A stretch of 64,000 bases of DNA from Callorhinus ursinus (taxonomy: Eukaryota > Chordata > Mammalia > Carnivora > Otariidae), in contig NW_020312902.1 of the NCBI RefSeq assembly GCF_003265705.1, positions 10,785,415 to 10,849,414 on the forward strand. The letters run 5' to 3'. Every line of letters starts with the position of its first letter. Within the stretch, counting starts at the first letter, position 1. Position numbers and translations under genes: made by a program. Of this stretch, positions 22,425-34,067 are shown piece after piece. The notes beneath the pieces were generated by a model. That model did no database searches. It worked only from the letters and a program-made list of their open reading frames with translations, and was not told where the DNA came from.

Positions 22425-22744
22425 AAAAGAACTACAGAAAGATGACATAAACCAGAGAGTGAGGGGGGAAACTCTAGAGAGGAGAGACCCAGAGAAGATG
22501 ATACCTAATTCAGTGTATGCATGCATTTAATTTCAGTCTGATTACCGAAAGTGGCAAAGAAGTGCAAAGTAGCCCCAAAGCAGCAGATCAAAGTCTCTGA
22601 GAACTGAAGTGAGGTTTGTACCATTCTGCCCAGGCTGAACTTAACTAACCTGCTTGTCTTTTAAGACAAAAATATCAACATCCTCTAGAGGGTTATAATA
22701 AAACTCAGAGTTTATACAAGATATCATTTACAACATAGGACTTA

Positions 22745-22829
22745 ACTCGCTTAGCTTGAAGACCTCAAAGTTTCATCCATGTTGTCACAAACGGCAGGAT
22801 CTCCTTCTTTATGGCTGAATAATACTCCA

Positions 22830-22874
<45 letters not shown>

Positions 22875-23285
22875 TGTGTGTGTTTGGATGTGAGCACATG
22901 TATCACTTTTTATTTATCCATTTGTTCACTGATGGACAATTAGGTTGTTTCCATGTCTTGGCAATTGTAAACAATGCTGCAGTGAACATGAGAATAGAGA
23001 TATCTCTTTGATACAGTGATTTCATCTTCTTCAGAATACCCCAGAAGCAAAATAGCTAGATCACATGGTAATTCCATAGTTAATTTTTTGAGTCACCTCC
23101 AAACTGTTTTCCATAGTGTCTGCACCAGTGTACACCTCTACCAAAGTATACAGGGTTCCCTTTTCTCCGTGTCCTCATAAACACTAGTTATCGCTTAGAT
23201 TTCTGCTGATAGTCATTCTAGCAGGTATGATGCTATTTCACTGTGATTTTGATTTGCATTTCCCTGGTAATTCGTGATACAGAGC
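22745..23285 (-). repeat. Old L1 ORF2 3' end (antisense), with TG microsatellite
   Basis: tttatggctgaataatactcc, ttatttatccatttgttcac, tccatgtcttggcaattgta, caatgctgcagtgaacatg, gtttgtgagtcacctccaaac-like sequence, gattttgatttgcatttccc are the complement of the ORF2 C-terminal region. A (TG)n run at 22832-22883 expanded where the L1 has a TG/TA-rich segment. Confidence 0.85.
22832..22883. repeat. (TG)n microsatellite
   Basis: About 50 bases of TG with one 'acg' interruption, inside the L1 relic. Confidence 0.95.
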
Positions 23286-23289
23286 ACCT

Positions 23290-24860
23290 TTTCATGTATC
23301 TATCTGATATTGATTTTATGTTCATTGTTCATTTTATTCTTGATATTGTTGTTTTTTTTCTTCTTGTTTTCCTTTGTTAGTCTTCCTAGAGGTTTGTCAG
23401 CTTTTAAAAATCTTTTCCAGGGCACCTGGGTGGCTCAGTTGGTTAAGCGTCTGCCTTCGGCTCAGGTCATGATCCCAGGGTCCTGGGATCCAGTCCTGCA
23501 TCAGGCTCCCTGCTCAGGGGGGAGTTTGCTTCTCCCTCTTCCTTTGCCTGCTGCTCCCCCTTGCTTGTGCTCTCTCTCTCTCTATCAAATAAATAAAATC
23601 TTTAAAAAAAACTTTTCCAAAAAGAAGCTTATTGTTTCACTGATTTTCTCTATTTTTCTGTTTTCAATTTCATTGATTTCTGATCTTATCCTTATTGTTT
23701 CTTCATTGTACTTGTTTTGGCTTTATTTTGCTCCTCCAGTTTTGAGGGAGGAGCTTTGATTATTGATTCTACACTTTCCTCTTTTCTAATGTATGCATTT
23801 TAGTATTATACATTTCTTGCACAATACTTGTTTTGCTGTATCCTATGTATTTTGATATGTCCTGTTTTCAATAGGCTCAATATGTTGACATTTCCTTATT
23901 AATTTATGAAATACTTAGAGGTTTATTATTTAGTATCTAAATTTTGGAAGATTTTTTTCTATCTCTGTTATTGATCTCTGGTTTGATTCCTTTGTGGTCA
24001 GAGAACATATTCTATATGGTTTTAGTTCTTCCAAATTCATTGAAGGGTGTTTTATAGCCCCAAACATTGTCTATTCTAGTATATTCCATTAGCACTTGAA
24101 AAGAATATATGTTCTGCTAATGTTTGGTGGAATATTCTATAAATATCAATTGGATTTTGGTAGTTAATGTTGCTATGTTCTCTCTATTTTTTTTCTGATT
24201 TTCTATGTAGTTGTTTTATCAATTGCTGAGATGGGATATGCATGCTTCTAACTGTAAGTATGGATTTTTCTATTTTTCCTTGCAGTTATATCAGTTTTTA
24301 CTTCACATGTTTTCTACTGTGCAAACATATTTAAGATTATGTCTCCTTGGTAGACTGGCTTTTTTATAAATATATAATGCCCCTCTCTGTCTCTGTTTAT
24401 AGATACAGATATAGCTCTAAAGTCTACTTCATCAGATGTTAATATAGATTCTCCTGCTTTCTTTGACTAAGGTTTCCATGATATATATTTATTTTTTCAT
24501 TTCTTAGACATTCAATACACCTATATTGTTACATTTGAATTTAGCTTCTTACAGAAGCAAATAGTTGGGTCATACTGTTAAAGACCATTTCTGTTAAGTG
24601 TAAATACCAACATGTTAAGACTTAAGTCAGACATTTTACTTTTTATTATATGTTTGTTCTCCTTTTATTATTTCACTGCTTACTTTCCTGCTCTCTTGTG
24701 GGTGAATTGTACTTTTATTAGAATTTTATTTTACTTTACCTGTAGTGTTTTTTTGTGTGGGTATATCTGTTTGTATATCTTTTCTTTCAGTGGTTGCTGT
24801 AGGGATCACAGTATATGCACGTAACTTATCACAGTCCACTGATGTCATCATTTTACCAAG
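23290..24860 (-). repeat. Old L1 ORF2 endonuclease and linker (antisense)
   Basis: agtcttcctagaggtttgtc, ttcactgattttctctattt, tctgatcttatccttattgt, ctgtatcctatgtattttga, gatctctggtttgattcctt, tgtggtcagagaacat, tctataaatatcaattggat, gtctacttcatcagatgtta are the complement of the L1 linker/EN region. The RT part expected between this and the 22745-23285 piece is missing, so either a deletion or two adjacent copies. A SINE interrupts it. Confidence 0.85.
23420..23605 (+). mobile_element. SINEC element inserted in an L1 relic
   Basis: Starts gggcacctgggtggctcag, tail caaataaataaaatctttaa. Target duplication aaaaatcttttcca (23406-23419) and aaaaacttttcca on the right (to about 23619). Confidence 0.93.
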
Positions 24861-26079
24861 TTAGATGAAGCATAGAAATCGAAACCTCTGCCCCCCTTTA
24901 AATCTCTCTAGCACCCCCAACTTGTAATTGTCCTTTCAGCTTCCTCAGAGTCTCTCTTACTGTCTCAAATCCATTTTTTAAATAATGCTTATTCCACCAG
25001 ACAGCACTAAGTTGGGATAACAAAAGCATTTGTGCTCCCTCAGGCATTGCCTGGCTGTAGCTGGGAACGGTGTGCCATTTTCCTTCATTCTCAGTTTCTT
25101 AAAATACTGCTCTCCTTTCATTTTTTTTAAAGGGGGTTTGGTAGGGTACTCGTTACCACTATTAGGAAAGAGGTTTTCAAGTTAAAAATAATGAGACTAT
25201 GAGATTGGGGTGTCTTACCAGTCCGGACAAAACCTTACAGATATGATTATAGAGAACAACTCCACATTGTGTCAAGGACTGAATCATCCCAATTTCCCCT
25301 GTGCTCACTTCTAAGATCTTATTATGATGGAAATGGGCTGCAAATGAACTCCAATTGCATCCAAACTTCAAAAGCTATTTCATAACTGCTTTTAATCTGA
25401 CTATTTAAAAGTATAACCTCCAGATAAGATTCTCAATCTATCTCCCTTATAGAAATAGAAATTATTAATAAGAGCAGTTATTCCCACATTCCCCTTATCA
25501 CATGGATTTTTGAAATTATGCTTCTCTTGGGTGTTTAAGATAGAGGGTGCATGTCACCATAATTAAAAATACACCCCTACTTTTCTTATCCATGCTGAAA
25601 AAAATTAATCCAGACATTGCTTATTGATGGCTTACAATCAAATGTGCAAATAATATGCTTAGAGAACATTAAAACAGGTCTAATAGGGTGGCAATTCATT
25701 TCCTTTTCAATATATATGAAAGGAAACTTTAATAGTGGCTACCTTTAATGCATTCGCTATGAAGAATGAAAGTCCACACTAATGTAATTTAAAAACCTAG
25801 CCCTGCCTGCAAATTTCAGAGGAAGGATTAAAAAAGCAAAAGCTTATTTCCAAACATACTGACTAGATCATCAGCTCCTGCTAAACATGTTTCTTCTCTG
25901 GACAGTAACCCATGCTTCTTCTCCTTTGCTGAATTTATAGAAATTGTTACTGTAAAACCAATGAGTTGGGGCTGTTTGTTTTCATGCACTAGTTACCAAG
26001 TAGCTGAGACCGAAGATGGGTTTGTGGGACTCAGTCTTGAAGCCTTTTCTTTGCTTCTATGAGTTATTATTTTAAACCC
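24861..26079. other. No gene or repeat recognised
   Basis: About 1.2 kb of unassigned DNA; the minus frame at 25177-25371 has no recognised features. Confidence 0.45.
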
Positions 26080-26083
26080 CAGT

Positions 26084-26669
26084 TGATGTAGGAAACAAAG
26101 GCAGAAGAAAAGTTATGAAATTTCCTTACTACCAGCCCATTGTCAAGTCCTTGAAACAGGCAGAGTGACAATCCTTTGGGACTCAACTGCTTGGATGTTG
26201 ACACTTTGCTAAGGGCAAAAGGCAATCCTACCCTGATACCCCCCTCCTCCCCGATCCTGTAAGTCTACTTTAACATATAAAAATTCCTTTAGAAATTTCC
26301 TTTATCTCTAAATCCCAGGGATACGTGTTGGCAATCACCCCCCAAGCGTATGGCCCACCAATATACATCTGCAGGGTCTCATGACTAAGGTTTTATTAGA
26401 CTGTAACAAATGACCTTTTCCCAACAATAGCTAGCCCGCCTCAAGGTCCTGGAAACCTTGCCTCCAAATTCCTTAGAGAGTTAAACGCTATCTCTAACCC
26501 CCTCCCAACCTGAAAGCATATAATAGGCACTCTTCGTGACCCTGGTGCCGCTCTTTCTGCCCACGGCCCTGTCCCCATGCTTTAATAAAACCACCTTTTT
26601 GCACCAAAGACATTTCAAGAATTCTTTCTTGGCTGTGGGCTTCGAACCCTGATGTTCTTTCCTATATCA
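26084..26669 (+). mobile_element. Solo LTR of an endogenous retrovirus (class I-like), 586 bp
   Basis: Begins TGATGTAGG and ends TATATCA, giving TGAT...ATCA inverted termini, and is flanked by a perfect 4-bp target duplication CAGT (26080-26083 and 26670-26673). A 4-bp duplication fits gammaretrovirus-like elements. Inside are a TATA-like tataata (26519-26525), a polyadenylation signal aataaa (26584-26589) and the R/U5-like gcaccaaagacatttcaaga. No internal retroviral sequence flanks it, so it arose by recombination between two LTRs. Family name not assigned. Confidence 0.9.
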
Positions 26670-26673
26670 CAGT

Positions 26674-27070
26674 GGCCTAGTGAGGTGTTAGGCTCAGTAT
26701 TGGATTATCTAAGATCCTTAAGGCAGGGGATCTAGCTCCACCTCTATCTCACCAGCACTTGCCTTCCAGAGTTTGCAGCATCCAAAACACCCCTAGTACT
26801 AAGCAACACAAGGTCCTCTCTCTTTGGAAGGGTATAAAGGGTTAATATTTTATAGCACATGAGGACAGGACAAATTGGCAAAGAACTATTTATTGGGTAA
26901 CAGAAAACATAAAATACATCTTGAAGAAGTCTGCTCTGGAAGATGTAGCTTAAATATTTTTACCCCTGTTTAGTTCGTTGTGGTGTTTGTTTCTTTTTGG
27001 TCAAGTCTTGTTCCATTGTGGAATATCATTGCTATAATTGAATAATGAACTTTTATTTTTAAAATATTTT
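26674..27070. other. No recognised feature
   Basis: Unassigned DNA between the solo LTR and an L1 3'UTR fragment. Confidence 0.5.
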
Positions 27071-27074
27071 CCCG

Positions 27075-27228
27075 ATTTTATTATTTATTCATTTTAAAAC
27101 AAATTTAAATAAAGGTTATATATATATTAAGGTATACAACATGGGTGTTTCGATATATGTACACACAGTGAAATAATTACTAGTCAAGCTAACTAACATA
27201 TACATTTCACATACTTTTTTTTGGTAGG
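27075..27228 (-). repeat. Old L1 3'UTR fragment
   Basis: aaggtatacaacatgggtgt, ttcgatatatgtacacacag, tgaaataattactagtcaag, ctaactaacatatacatttc is the complement of a common L1MA/L1MB-type 3'UTR. Confidence 0.75.
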
Positions 27229-27229
27229 C

Positions 27230-28640
27230 TAATGAGCTTTTAAAATGAAAAATGCTAAATTAAGAAATCATCCCACCTTTCATTAAAAGATCATCAAGGC
27301 TCAGGCTCTTGCCCTGGTAATTAAAACCTAATATGGAATATTCATGATAGCTCTAATTCCTTCATTACCTTTGCCAATGAGTCTGTGAGTGGCTATTGAT
27401 ATCCAAAGGTTGGCTTCCACTTAATTATTGTGATCTTTCCATTAATACTACTTTTTTTTTATCCCAAAAGCTTGAGCCATATAACTATTCATGAGTCATT
27501 TCCCCTATATGTGAGATGTAGCCCATGATGAATTACCTTGAGTTGCATTTTACCAAGGGTTTACTTTAAATGATTACCTGCTGCACAAATAAAATAAGAG
27601 AAGCAATGAAGCTCTTATTATTGATAAAAGTTGCATGTGATTTAGATACAAGTTATATTTAGCCACTCTCCTTGAGGTTTTCTGTAAATTTTGAATGAGC
27701 TAGCTAGCATGGGGTAGAACAAAATCACAAAGACTGCATGAAGAAGTAATTAACAGCACACCAATACATTTGAATTGCAAGGTCTTTTTTTAAATTGTTT
27801 ACAGTGGTTTCATCATTGCACTTCTATTATTATGTGTTCATATGCTTAAGTATATAACCAGGTAATACTATTCTTGAAAGCAGTTTCTAGAATATCTCAG
27901 TATTTTGAACTCCTTTGAATGTCCAAAACCTAGTATGAACTCAAAACCAGTTATTTCTAAAAGAAAGTTTAGGGGAATGGGAAGATAAAACAGGTTAGGG
28001 TAGGTAGGTTAGGACAAAAGGTGTTGCAAGAAAAAAAGAATGCTCAGGAGCATTTAAAGGATTAGATGGGAATTAAACAGGAGGATTTACTGGAATATCA
28101 TTTTAAATGTCTGAATAAGCATAATAGGGCATATGGGGCCACATACTTTGTAGCCATGAGTAAATAATGCATTTCAAAGTTAAGTATGCATGTATTTTTT
28201 TTTTTTTACCTCACTTTCTTTTACTGGCTGCCAGATGTACCAATATCTATAGTAGTGCTGGTAAGCATAATAAATGATGTTTACAGGATAAATTGTCAAA
28301 TGTTAGTTGGTGGCAAAAAGGGGAGGTTTTCCATTGCATCCAAAAGTGTTGTTTTAAAAAACAACAATAACTAAAACAGAGGAAACAATGTGTCCTACAG
28401 GATGCTATATAGTTATTCTAACAATATTAAAGTCAAAGTTCTTTTGAGGCCAAGCCCACTGTGCATGATGGGTGAAGGTGATGTTCTAAAGATTTGATTC
28501 TTTGTCATTTCTTATTTCGCAAATATTTTATGACACTTGAATCTGATGGCAGCAAGAATTAACCATCTTGCTTAGACTTCCTGGAACTGGTGACCTGGGA
28601 ATGAATTTTACTGTCTGGCAGACAGTAAAATAAGAATAAA
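27230..28640. other. Non-repetitive AT-rich stretch
   Basis: No repeat or coding signature. The part 27270-27680 holds several TAATTA/TTAATTA-like words and little low-complexity sequence, which is the look of a conserved non-coding element; not testable without alignment. Confidence 0.4.
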
Positions 28641-28646
28641 ATTAAG

Positions 28647-28846
28647 GAGGGTGCCTGGGTGGCTCAGTTGGTTAAACGACTGCCTTCGGCTCAGGTCATG
28701 ATCCTGGAGTCCCGGGATCGGGTCCCACATCGGGCTCCCTGCTCAGCAGGGAGTCTGCTTCTCCCTCTGACCCTCTTCCCTCTCATGCTCTCTGTCTCTC
28801 ATTCTCTCTCTCTCAAATAAATAAATAAATAAAAATCTTAAAAAAA
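28647..28846 (+). mobile_element. SINEC element ('ctggagtcccgggatc' subfamily)
   Basis: Contains gggtgcctgggtggctcag, tail aaataaataaataaataaaa. Perfect 15-bp target duplication aagaataaaattaag at 28632-28646 and 28847-28861. Confidence 0.95.
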
Positions 28847-28861
28847 AAGAATAAAATTAAG

Positions 28862-30226
28862 TAAAGCAAGACCTAGATTTTCAGATTCTCTAAGACTGTG
28901 TAGTACCATCTAAAGTCTCTTCCAAAGAATGGAATTAAATCTCCTTGACGATGTACAAGATGATGAGAGAGTTCTGCTGCCTTTGTGGTTCTTTCTAATT
29001 GTCTATGATAACCCTGCAGCAGGCAATTAGTCCAGAGAAATTGGAGAACATGAAATGCCCCATTAACTACTAATAAAGTATGTAGATCTGGTTATAGAAC
29101 ACACAGGGTGGGAGGGGCCCCTCTTGTCATTGTTCTCACCTTTTGCTTTGAACACATCATTTCATCACTGTACTGCTGAGGCACACCAAGACTCCTTATC
29201 TGGATTACATAAGTAGTTAAGAAAAAGGTTAGGGTAAGAAGAGAAAGGATGATGTAACTGTGGCACAAGAAAAGAAACCATTTCCATCTCTATCATCATG
29301 TCTCAAATAGCCATGAAGACTGAGCCAAAACTCCCTATAGTTAAGTGGCCGCTGGTTTCTGGTGGCTCCATGCCTGGCTATAATTGCTGTCTCTGACACC
29401 TGCTCTATACCTATTTGGCCAGTCTCCAAAATTTAATGAGACTTAATTATGTGCCAGGAGTTGGGCTATGTCTTGGGATTATAGGAGAAAAAAACAATTT
29501 AGTGTTTAAGAGCTCCAGATTCAAGCAAACTACTTAAAACTTCGGTCACTATTTGAAGTTGAATATGAGAAAATTAATGTATTTTCTGTAACCTCATATT
29601 TCTTACTTAAAAATGTAATAGTATGTAAATTAGCAGAATTCAGGGAGTATTAAATAATGAACAAAAGTGTTCATCAAAGTGTTATTGATGTTTTTATTGT
29701 CAAATGTTGTTATATCATTGTTTCAACAAGTGTCAACTCTGTGTCAGGCGCTAACCCAAGGGCTGGATTATACAAATTCATGCATCTGGTCTTTGTGTGG
29801 GATAGAGTCCAGGATAACAACGCTTCTCTACAGAATGATTTCTGTCCTGCTGGATTGCACCTATAGGACCTTCCCTTAGTGACAAGCATCCAGTCCTCAA
29901 GGGCCTTCTTGGTGAGATCATTAGTGGGTGTCTGAGCTGAGAGATCCTCCTGGCTAACCAGGGGCCTTCATGCACAGCTTTACCTACTAAGGGAAGAAAG
30001 GACTCTCCCACTGACTCAGCAGCACCATTGGCTAGACTATGAGAGGAGTCCTATAATCATTGTGAGATTCCTTCCCTCTAAGATGTGGCATCTGATTTCA
30101 GGAAGCTGGAAGTGGGGGCAGTAGACACATCAATGAACACAATGAACAAAGAGGAAAAAGCTAGTCAAGAAGCGTGTGGTATGAAATTATTCAGCCTCCT
30201 CACAACTCAAGTGTGAGTTAGTGGGG
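28862..30226. other. No gene recognised
   Basis: Unassigned DNA. Faint L2/MIR-like words (attatgtgccaggag at 29446; gtgtcaggcgctaaccc at 29740) are too short to call. TGACTCAGCA at 30012-30021 matches an NF-E2/MARE-type site by sequence alone. Confidence 0.4.
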
Positions 30227-30246
30227 TTTTAAAATCCATCTTGTTT

Positions 30247-30494
30247 GGGGGCGCCTGGGTGGCTCAGTTGGTTAAGCGACTGCCTTCGGCTCAGGTCATG
30301 ATCCTGGAGTCCTGGGATCGAGTCCCACATCGGGCTCCCTGCTCGGCAGGGAGTCAGTCTGCTTCTCCCTCTGACCCTCTTCCCTCTGGTGCTCTCTCTC
30401 TCATTCTCTCTCTCTCAAATAAATAAATAAAATCTTTAAAAAAAAAAAAGGATTAGCAGAGGATTAGAGGAACAGCTCCTAATTCCCTCTGTAA
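30247..30494 (+). mobile_element. SINEC element with a 45-base 3' extension
   Basis: The SINE body runs 30247-30449 (starts gggggcgcctgggtggctca, ends aaataaataaaatcttt plus a 13-base A run). Bases 30450-30494 (ggattagcagaggattagag and onward) follow the tail but lie inside the target duplication, because the exact 19-mer tttaaaatccatcttgttt occurs at 30228-30246 and 30495-30513. The extra bases therefore came in with the insertion, or filled in at its 3' junction. No second A tail is present. Confidence 0.9.
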
Positions 30495-30519
30495 TTTAAA
30501 ATCCATCTTGTTTTCTTAG

Positions 30520-30692
30520 ATCCAGGCTCGGCCATTTATAAGTGAAGTAGGCAATTTACTGCTCTTAACATCAGCTTCCTCATCAGTGCAATGGAGATGA
30601 TCATAGCACCTCCACCTAAGATTATAACGAGACAATGTGCAGCTTCTAGTATCTAGTATCCAGTGCCTGACATATAATAGACTCTCAAATCC
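30520..30692 (+). repeat. MIR SINE fragment
   Basis: ccaggctcggccatttataag, ggcaatttactgctcttaac, agcttcctcatcagtgcaat, ggagatgatcatagcacctc, cagtgcctgacatataatag follow MIR in sense order. Confidence 0.72.
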
Positions 30693-31299
30693 AAGCAGTT
30701 AGAACAACACAAGGTGAACAGGTTAGGGACTGTTGAGTGTGTTTTTTCCCTCTCCAAAGGGGAGGTTAAAATTATAACACATAACTTTCAGGTACTTGTA
30801 GGATGATTCTCATTAAGTGTCCAGACGTGTTTGATGGCTCCCAATTTTGCAGATTTCATGAAACATCTACTTCTATTAGGGATCACCAGGCATTTAAAAC
30901 CCAAATCTGCTTTCTTTCTTTCCTCCTCTTCATTTTGATTCTTAATAGAAACAAATTCTAAAGGTAAGGACTTTTTGGTTTTCAATTATATTATTTCTGT
31001 CATTCAAAGACACATCTTAAAATAAATGAAGTAAATGATAATAAAATTATAGACAAATAGACGATAGATAGATAAACTGTATAATGAGAGGCTATTAAAT
31101 TTTCCATGCTTTATACTATCTTCATCTATATGATAAAACAGTGGGAGAATAAAATGGAACAAGTAACAGAGAAAAATTTTACCAAAATTATATCGAGCTC
31201 AGGATGGCATAATACTCTACTGATTCAAAAGAAAACCCTGTTTATGTTTTCTATAAAAAATTATAAAAGAAGATAAAATTTAAAAAAAATCCTGTTCCT
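30693..31299. other. AT-rich DNA, no recognised feature
   Basis: Only chance frames. Confidence 0.5.
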
Positions 31300-31468
31300 G
31301 GGCGCCTGGGTGGCTCAGATGGTTAAGCGTCTGCCTTCGGCTCAGGTCATGATCCCAGGGTCCTGGGATCGAGTCCCGCATCGGGCTCCCTGCTCCTTGG
31401 GAGACTGCTTCTCCCTCTGCTTCTCTCTCTCTCTCTGTCTCTCATGAATAAATAAATAAAATCTTTAA
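31300..31468 (+). mobile_element. SINEC element, shortened TC region
   Basis: Starts gggcgcctgggtggctcag, tail gaataaataaataaaatctt. Target duplication aaaaaaaatcctgttcct (about 31282-31299 and 31469-31486). It is about 30 bases shorter than most copies because the TC-rich region is reduced. Confidence 0.94.
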
Positions 31469-31486
31469 AAAAAAAATCCTGTTCCT

Positions 31487-34060
31487 CCTCAGAAAATCTC
31501 TTCTGGTTATTCAACTGTTAAATTCCTTCAAGTCTTATGAAGTTACTATTTTATGATAAAGAAGACAGGGGTACACCAGGCTAATTATGCTGTTGGTTTC
31601 AGTCCCACAATGATTTATTCTTGCAAGTTATTAGTGAGTTTATTGGACTGCTAAATCAAAAATTTATTTAAAAAAAAACTGTGTTTTTCTTTGGTTTTGT
31701 GAAGCATCAGGGTTATAGATGAAGGTGCATAAGGCTATAAAACCTTAACTGAAAGATTATAAGCTTGAGTTTCTAGTTAAAGTAAAGCTAGATTTAAAAT
31801 TAGCAAAGATTTAGTTTCACACTTGGTAAGCCTAGCAAAATAAAGAACTTCATGTAAAAAGGTCCCATTTTGATAAGAAACGTTGTTGTCTTAAATTGGG
31901 GTGAAACTATGGAGAGTATAGGGAAATCATCTGCTGTCAAATGTCCTAGGGAGAGAGGCCCTTCTTTTCAGAGTTCTGGCCCCTAAATGTCAGGTAGGCT
32001 GAGCATCATTTGCCTGGGGGCCATTTTCTTAATTTTCCTTGGATTCCCATTTAAAGCTGTTCTTTATATCACATAAAATTCATAACTGGTGATGAGAAGC
32101 AGTAGAATCTGAAGCAATGAAAATTGTTTGGAATATAAAAGTGCCGTTTCCTCCCTTGGAATGACCACCTCTCCCACTAACCAATTTCTATTCCTATTTT
32201 AACATTCAGCTCTATTTCTTACCCTCTGTGAATTTGTCCACACCTGTTCTCATTCCCAGTGAATTCACATGGTAGACTCTGTTGTAACAAATTAAGTCCT
32301 TGGTTTTGTGAGGCCTATAGTTCTTGCTTGGAATCTCCTGGTAACAATTTGTCCTCCCATATAAACTGAACACTATTCAACAGCAGAGGCAGTGATGTCA
32401 CATGATGAGTAAACTGGCTTCAATTAAAGATCAGGCATCCTTGGAACTTTCTGAAGAACACTCTATTCTCAAATGGCATCTGAATAAGTAGTGTGACCTC
32501 ATCTATGGGCCATGGTCAGACTAGGCTGAAATATTTGCAACTAAACTGAAGCTATTTGTTTTATTGTTGTCCCTACATAGTAACCAAATTAACTAGACTT
32601 AGATTTAAAATGACAAAGATAGGGTCTATGTACGGAAACAACAATAAGGAAAACAGCCCTTGGTGATTAGGTAGCCAGGGTGTAAGTGTGCTGGAAGGTG
32701 GGGAGGAAAGAGCAGCCGGAGGGGAGAGCAGGTGAGAATTACATCTGGATGGGAATCATAAATGCCTCCCAATCTATGACAAGGGCTGTCAACTTTGACT
32801 TCCAAGAAGGGTCCGGAGATTCTTGGGAGAGAAGCTTTTCTTTTTTGTGGGAAAGGAAGGAAAATTCTCTGTACAGCATGGAGTCCATCACTCAGCTGTT
32901 CCTGTCCATCCTGTGCACAGTTCATTTCTAAATCAAATGTAAAACGAAGGTTTTTAAGTGGAAACAACAATAACACAAACACAAACAAACAGAAATCTCT
33001 GGAACACTTTGGGGGCATCAACAGAATTTCTTGAGTGCCACTCTCACAGAGTACAAGCCAAAGAGGGAAGCGGAAGGGTTTCCTTTCTTGCACTAACACA
33101 CCCAACAGCTGTGGCAGAAAGAGAAGACCTGCGTGTTCTTAGAAGAAACGGCAGCACCTGGTGGGCAAGCGATGACTCATCGGGGTCTTATCGTCACCTA
33201 GGAATCCTGTGGAGCAATAGCCGTAGGAGCCAGGGGAAAACTGGCTTATCTGTGAGCACGTTATTCATCAATGTGGGGATCCCAGAGATGTTCGGCTGCG
33301 GAGGAGAAAGGACTTTCTAGAGGATCAGAAATCAGAGTCGATGAAAGTTGCTTTCCTATTATTACTGTAACCTCACATGCGCTACAGTCTGTTAAAGCAT
33401 AAATCATCTTTGATTTCAGGCAGACTTTTAGAACTTTAGAAAAAGAATCAAAGTAAAGAATACAAAACTCTTCTCAGAAGAATAGTTATTTATAACTTTT
33501 GAGTATAAAGTCAGTAAGAACTAGATTGACTCAGGCTCTTATTACAGAAATTAACAATTCTTGCAGATATACCAGAAATCATTCAAAGAGGATAATAACT
33601 TGCCTGGGACAATTATTTTAAACATTGATATTACTCAGACAATAATTACGGGGTGGGTGATAAATACATTGGGACTTTTGTTTTGTTTTTGTAAGGCAAA
33701 CGTCTTTTGGACAAGGACAGGGAGCGAAACTAAGAAATCTAAGCACTCCGTGGAAAATATTCTTGCATTTTAAGCGTGAAATTTCAGGCCAGATACAGAA
33801 GTATTTCATTTGCCCATTAAACCCAAAGATTGAACTCTTAAGATTTTTAGAAGGAACAAAATTCTAGAATTTATTCTGAGCAATCACTAAAAAGGGCAGA
33901 GGAGAGATGTGAATGAGTTGTCACTGATGCTCCTAGGAAGTGTGCAAGGTTTTCCCTTCTTAAAGGAACCATGTCTTGCCACAAGTATCTGTGGGCAAAA
34001 AAACAGAACTGAGGGATCTAGAAGCCTGTCCCATAACCACATTTTCACCATCATCGGTAT
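31487..34060. other. 2.6 kb without recognised repeats or genes
   Basis: Unique-looking DNA. The segment 32620-33320 is richer in GC than its surroundings and holds longer frames on both strands (minus 32626-33105, plus 32958-33320), none recognisable. A perfect AP-1-type word atgactcat lies at about 33172-33180. It could be a regulatory element or a non-coding exon; the sequence alone does not decide. Confidence 0.4.
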
Positions 34061-34067
34061 CATGAAT

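Noticed and set aside
23274..23759. 161-codon plus-strand frame
   Set aside because: Runs through an antisense L1 relic and a SINE; composite of repeats.
27985..28012. ggttagggtaggtaggttag, telomere-like
   Set aside because: Not a tandem TTAGGG array; a few similar words only.
32626..33105. 159-codon minus-strand frame
   Set aside because: Unrecognised translation with overlapping frames on the other strand. Kept only as part of the GC-richer island, not as a gene.
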